A stretch of DNA of 64,000 nt, taken from an uncultured Clostridium sp. Lineage in GTDB: Bacteria > Bacillota > Clostridia > Clostridiales > Clostridiaceae. The stretch lies in the NCBI GenBank assembly GCA_900548455.1, contig URKQ01000002.1, positions 62,001-126,000 on the forward strand, in the 5' to 3' direction. The position numbers and the translations under genes are program-made. Shown here in pieces: positions 62,308 through 64,000 of the stretch; position 1 is the stretch's first letter, and the number at the start of each line of letters is the position of its first letter. The notes below the pieces were generated by a model that did not search any database, was not told where the DNA came from, and was given only the letters and a program-made list of their open reading frames with translations.

Positions 62308-62327
62308 ATTTTCCTCCTATGAAGTTA

Positions 62328-62363
62328 TCTATACACTAACATAATATGTTGTTAACTTATGTT
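62328..62363 (-). promoter_or_regulatory. Promoter and inverted repeat upstream of the NMT1-type operon
   Basis: On the minus strand TTAACA (62355-62350) and TATAGA (62333-62328) are 16 bases apart. An inverted repeat AACATAA / TTATGTT (62338-62344 and 62357-62363) covers the -35 element and could bind a regulator. Confidence 0.5.
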
Positions 62364-62452
62364 TTGTTATATTTAAAAAACAATTTTTAATCATTTTATA
62401 ATTTGTATTTAAATATATATACTTATAATATTTTTTAAGGTGGAATTTTTCT

Positions 62453-63451
62453 ATGAATTTTAAGACTATAAGAAACAAGAAATTCTATGTGCTTTTATGT
62501 GTTGAATGCTTCATTCTAATTTTTATTGTATGTTATATAATAAGTAATACTAAGAGTGTAAACCATGATATTATTATGGGCGGGAAACTTCACTTGCAAG
62601 ATACTTTAATTGACACTTGTAAAATTCAATCGGAAACAATTAATGTTGAAAAATTTTTTAGGCCATCAAAACTTCCTATTTTAAATACTACCGATATAAA
62701 CTTTAATTTTTTAGACAAATATTATAACAAATCACCTTCTGAAATTGTTTTAGATAGTGATTTAATATCAACACCTGAAAAATCCATAATAAATTACTTT
62801 AGTCTTTTAAGGGAAGCTTCATATTATGATGAAACTAACAAGAAACATGCTGGATGTGGCTCCATGGGTACAGGAAGTGCACCATACCCAATAGCGTATA
62901 ACTTTCTTTCTGAAGATTATAAAAAGAAATTAAGTTATAAGGAATTCTTAAGCTCCTTTGATAATATATTTCATATTAATTTAATTAAAATGATAGAAAT
63001 TCCTCAGCCAAAGGAAAAAGGTGATAATAAAACTTTTTTTGTAGAAATAGAAACTATTGAAGGTTCAGATAAGCCTATGACTAACTTCGGATACTACTAC
63101 GGTTTTGTGGATTTAATTAAAGAAAATCAATTATATAAAATAAATGATATGAATTTTTATGGAGAAGATTTTCTTTGTGCACCTTATCATGGGTGGAAAT
63201 ACTACGGAGAACTATATGTAGAAACCAAATACGGAAACTGGTGCAATTTAATTGATGGGGAAATAAGGTCCGAAACTGATAATAATATTAAAAAAATTTA
63301 TTTTAATGGCACCGATAAAAATGAGTATATGATTCAGTTTGTAATACTTACCAATGACACCGATGTAGAAGTTGCACAATATAAGAAAAACACCCTTGGA
63401 GAATATGAACCAATTAAGTTAAACCCTGAAAAATGTCTAGACAAAAATTAA
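62453..63451 (+). CDS. Membrane-anchored protein of unknown function
   Basis: 332 residues with one N-terminal membrane helix (about res 11-31) and an otherwise extracytoplasmic, aromatic-rich domain. Readable segments include LDSDLISTPEKSIINYFSLL, then YNFLSEDYKKKLSYKEFLSS, which resembles the start of NTF2-like or DUF4829-type domains in outer proteins of clostridia, and a Cys pair (CAPYHGW and GNWCN). I do not recognise the family. AAGGTGG precedes the ATG, and a clean terminator follows. Confidence 0.65.
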   Translation: MNFKTIRNKKFYVLLCVECFILIFIVCYIISNTKSVNHDIIMGGKLHLQDTLIDTCKIQSETINVEKFFRPSKLPILNTTDINFNFLDKYYNKSPSEIVLDSDLISTPEKSIINYFSLLREASYYDETNKKHAGCGSMGTGSAPYPIAYNFLSEDYKKKLSYKEFLSSFDNIFHINLIKMIEIPQPKEKGDNKTFFVEIETIEGSDKPMTNFGYYYGFVDLIKENQLYKINDMNFYGEDFLCAPYHGWKYYGELYVETKYGNWCNLIDGEIRSETDNNIKKIYFNGTDKNEYMIQFVILTNDTDVEVAQYKKNTLGEYEPIKLNPEKCLDKN

Positions 63452-63482
63452 AAACAGATAGGCTCTTTACCTATCTGTTTTT
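63452..63482. terminator. Bidirectional terminator between the last two genes
   Basis: Perfect 11-bp stem AAACAGATAGG / CCTATCTGTTT with a seven-base loop, followed by TTATATTT on the plus strand; it also lies just after the stop of the converging minus-strand gene. Confidence 0.85.
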
Positions 63483-63488
63483 ATATTT

Positions 63489-64000
63489 CTACTCAACTAA
63501 TTTAACTCTGATTTTATTCTCTTCCTTTATATCTAAATTCATTATTCTTGGTAATGCTATAGTATATTTTTTTGATTTATCTATGGCTGGCATGGTTATG
63601 CTCACTTCCTTATCTTTTGAGTTTTCTATTATAACTCCAGAGCTTCCATTATATACATTGTAATCTTCATCAATAAGTTCTATAAACCCTAAAAATCTTA
63701 AATCATAATAACCATTAATTTTCACATTTATCTTAGTATAGTTATTTGATACCTCAACATTTTTAATTGTCACTGTATCCAAGTTATTAACTGCAATATC
63801 CTTATCTTTTATATCATTTATATTTAAAAAAGATTTTTCTGAATCTATATTATAATAATCATTATCAATCTTTATCTTTTTACAGTTTTCATCATTTATA
63901 CTATTTATACATTGATTATATCCCTGTCCATTTTCATCATAATATGTTACTTCTGCTTTTTCAATTAACACAGGAATTACATCTATATATTTTGAGTATG
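63489..64000 (-). CDS. C-terminal part of an unrecognised protein, cut by the window end
   Basis: The frame is open to base 64000 (Y-S-K-Y-I-D-V-I-P-V-L-I-E-K precedes the first possible start), so the 5' part lies outside the window. The visible 170 residues are beta-strand-rich and polar, with DIAVNNLDTVTIKNVEVSN, TKINVKINGYYDLRFLGFIE and KYTIALPRIMNLDIKEENKI, which looks like an extracellular immunoglobulin-like or DUF4179/DUF5643-type domain, though I cannot confirm this. A GTG at 63971 is not the true start. Confidence 0.7.
   Translation of the reverse strand, partial: YSKYIDVIPVLIEKAEVTYYDENGQGYNQCINSINDENCKKIKIDNDYYNIDSEKSFLNINDIKDKDIAVNNLDTVTIKNVEVSNNYTKINVKINGYYDLRFLGFIELIDEDYNVYNGSSGVIIENSKDKEVSITMPAIDKSKKYTIALPRIMNLDIKEENKIRVKLVE

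Noticed and set aside
62308..62452. Thiamine (TPP) riboswitch upstream of the NMT1-type transporter
   Set aside because: The conserved CUGAGA and related helices are not seen in the leader; only a promoter-like sequence and an inverted repeat are present.
1..64000. CRISPR arrays, tRNA and rRNA genes, insertion sequences or prophage
   Set aside because: No regularly spaced direct repeats, no tRNA-like GTTCRANNC arms in gaps, no rRNA stretches and no transposase, integrase or phage genes were found when reading both strands.

Overview
The window is AT-rich, with short intergenic gaps, strong AGGAGG-type ribosome binding sites and T-rich hairpin terminators. The gene content (RexAB-type AddAB, NdoA/NdoAI toxin-antitoxin, AcpS-NnrD-GerS-like-Alr cluster, split transketolase, T-box control of thrS, AtoDA-type CoA-transferase, RNPP-type regulator) points to a spore-forming anaerobe of Clostridium sensu stricto. 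It looks like chromosomal backbone with small accessory patches. I saw no rRNA, tRNA, prophage, complete insertion sequence or CRISPR array. Most genes lie on the minus strand.

Layout. 1-11.2 kb: cell wall and DNA repair, read right to left: uvrB, uvrA, an FHA-domain protein, a SEDS glycosyltransferase with its class B penicillin-binding protein, uvrC and murB. 11.2-15.7 kb: ftsE, ftsX, a Ctp-type S41 protease and a MinJ-like polytopic PDZ protein, the same neighbourhood as ftsEX-ctpB-minJ of Bacillus subtilis. 15.8-18.1 kb: a small membrane protein and a two-subunit transketolase. 18.2-22.3 kb: acpS, nnrD, a GerS-like protein, alr and the NdoAI/NdoA pair, whose antitoxin has an atypical N-terminus. 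22.3-26.2 kb: a small conserved protein and a MoxR-DUF58-DUF4129 operon without a visible transglutaminase. 26.3-31.2 kb: a short SSB, an orphan PAS histidine kinase, a BrkB-family membrane protein, a nitrilase-family amidase and a 56-residue winged-helix protein. 31.2-34.8 kb: a DUF2500 protein and three tandem M42 peptidases, one of which has lost key active-site residues. 35-42.3 kb: addB-addA. 42.5-44.2 kb: a CoA-transferase operon with a ComFB-family gene. 44.2-49.3 kb: a MITE-like repeat, a CCA-adding enzyme, a membrane protein with the decayed tail of a second copy nearby, a membrane coiled-coil protein next to a polysaccharide deacetylase, and an NlpC/P60 hydrolase. 49.4-51.0 kb: an RNPP-type TPR regulator followed by an unannotated 57-codon gene for a probable signalling peptide. 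51.1-53.4 kb: T-box leader and thrS. 53.4-63 kb: a C39-like surface protein, an EamA transporter, a sugar-type ABC operon that ends in a divergent pseudouridine-phosphate-glycosidase-like gene, and an NMT1/SsuA-type ABC transporter. The right edge holds two unrecognised genes, the last cut by the window end.

The items most worth following are the RNPP regulator/peptide pair at 49.4-51.0 kb, the apparently inactive M42 paralogue beside two intact ones, the sugar ABC operon with a PsuG-like enzyme but no kinase, and an interspersed intergenic repeat with a shared core at three places. All family assignments were made by reading motifs; no database search was run.
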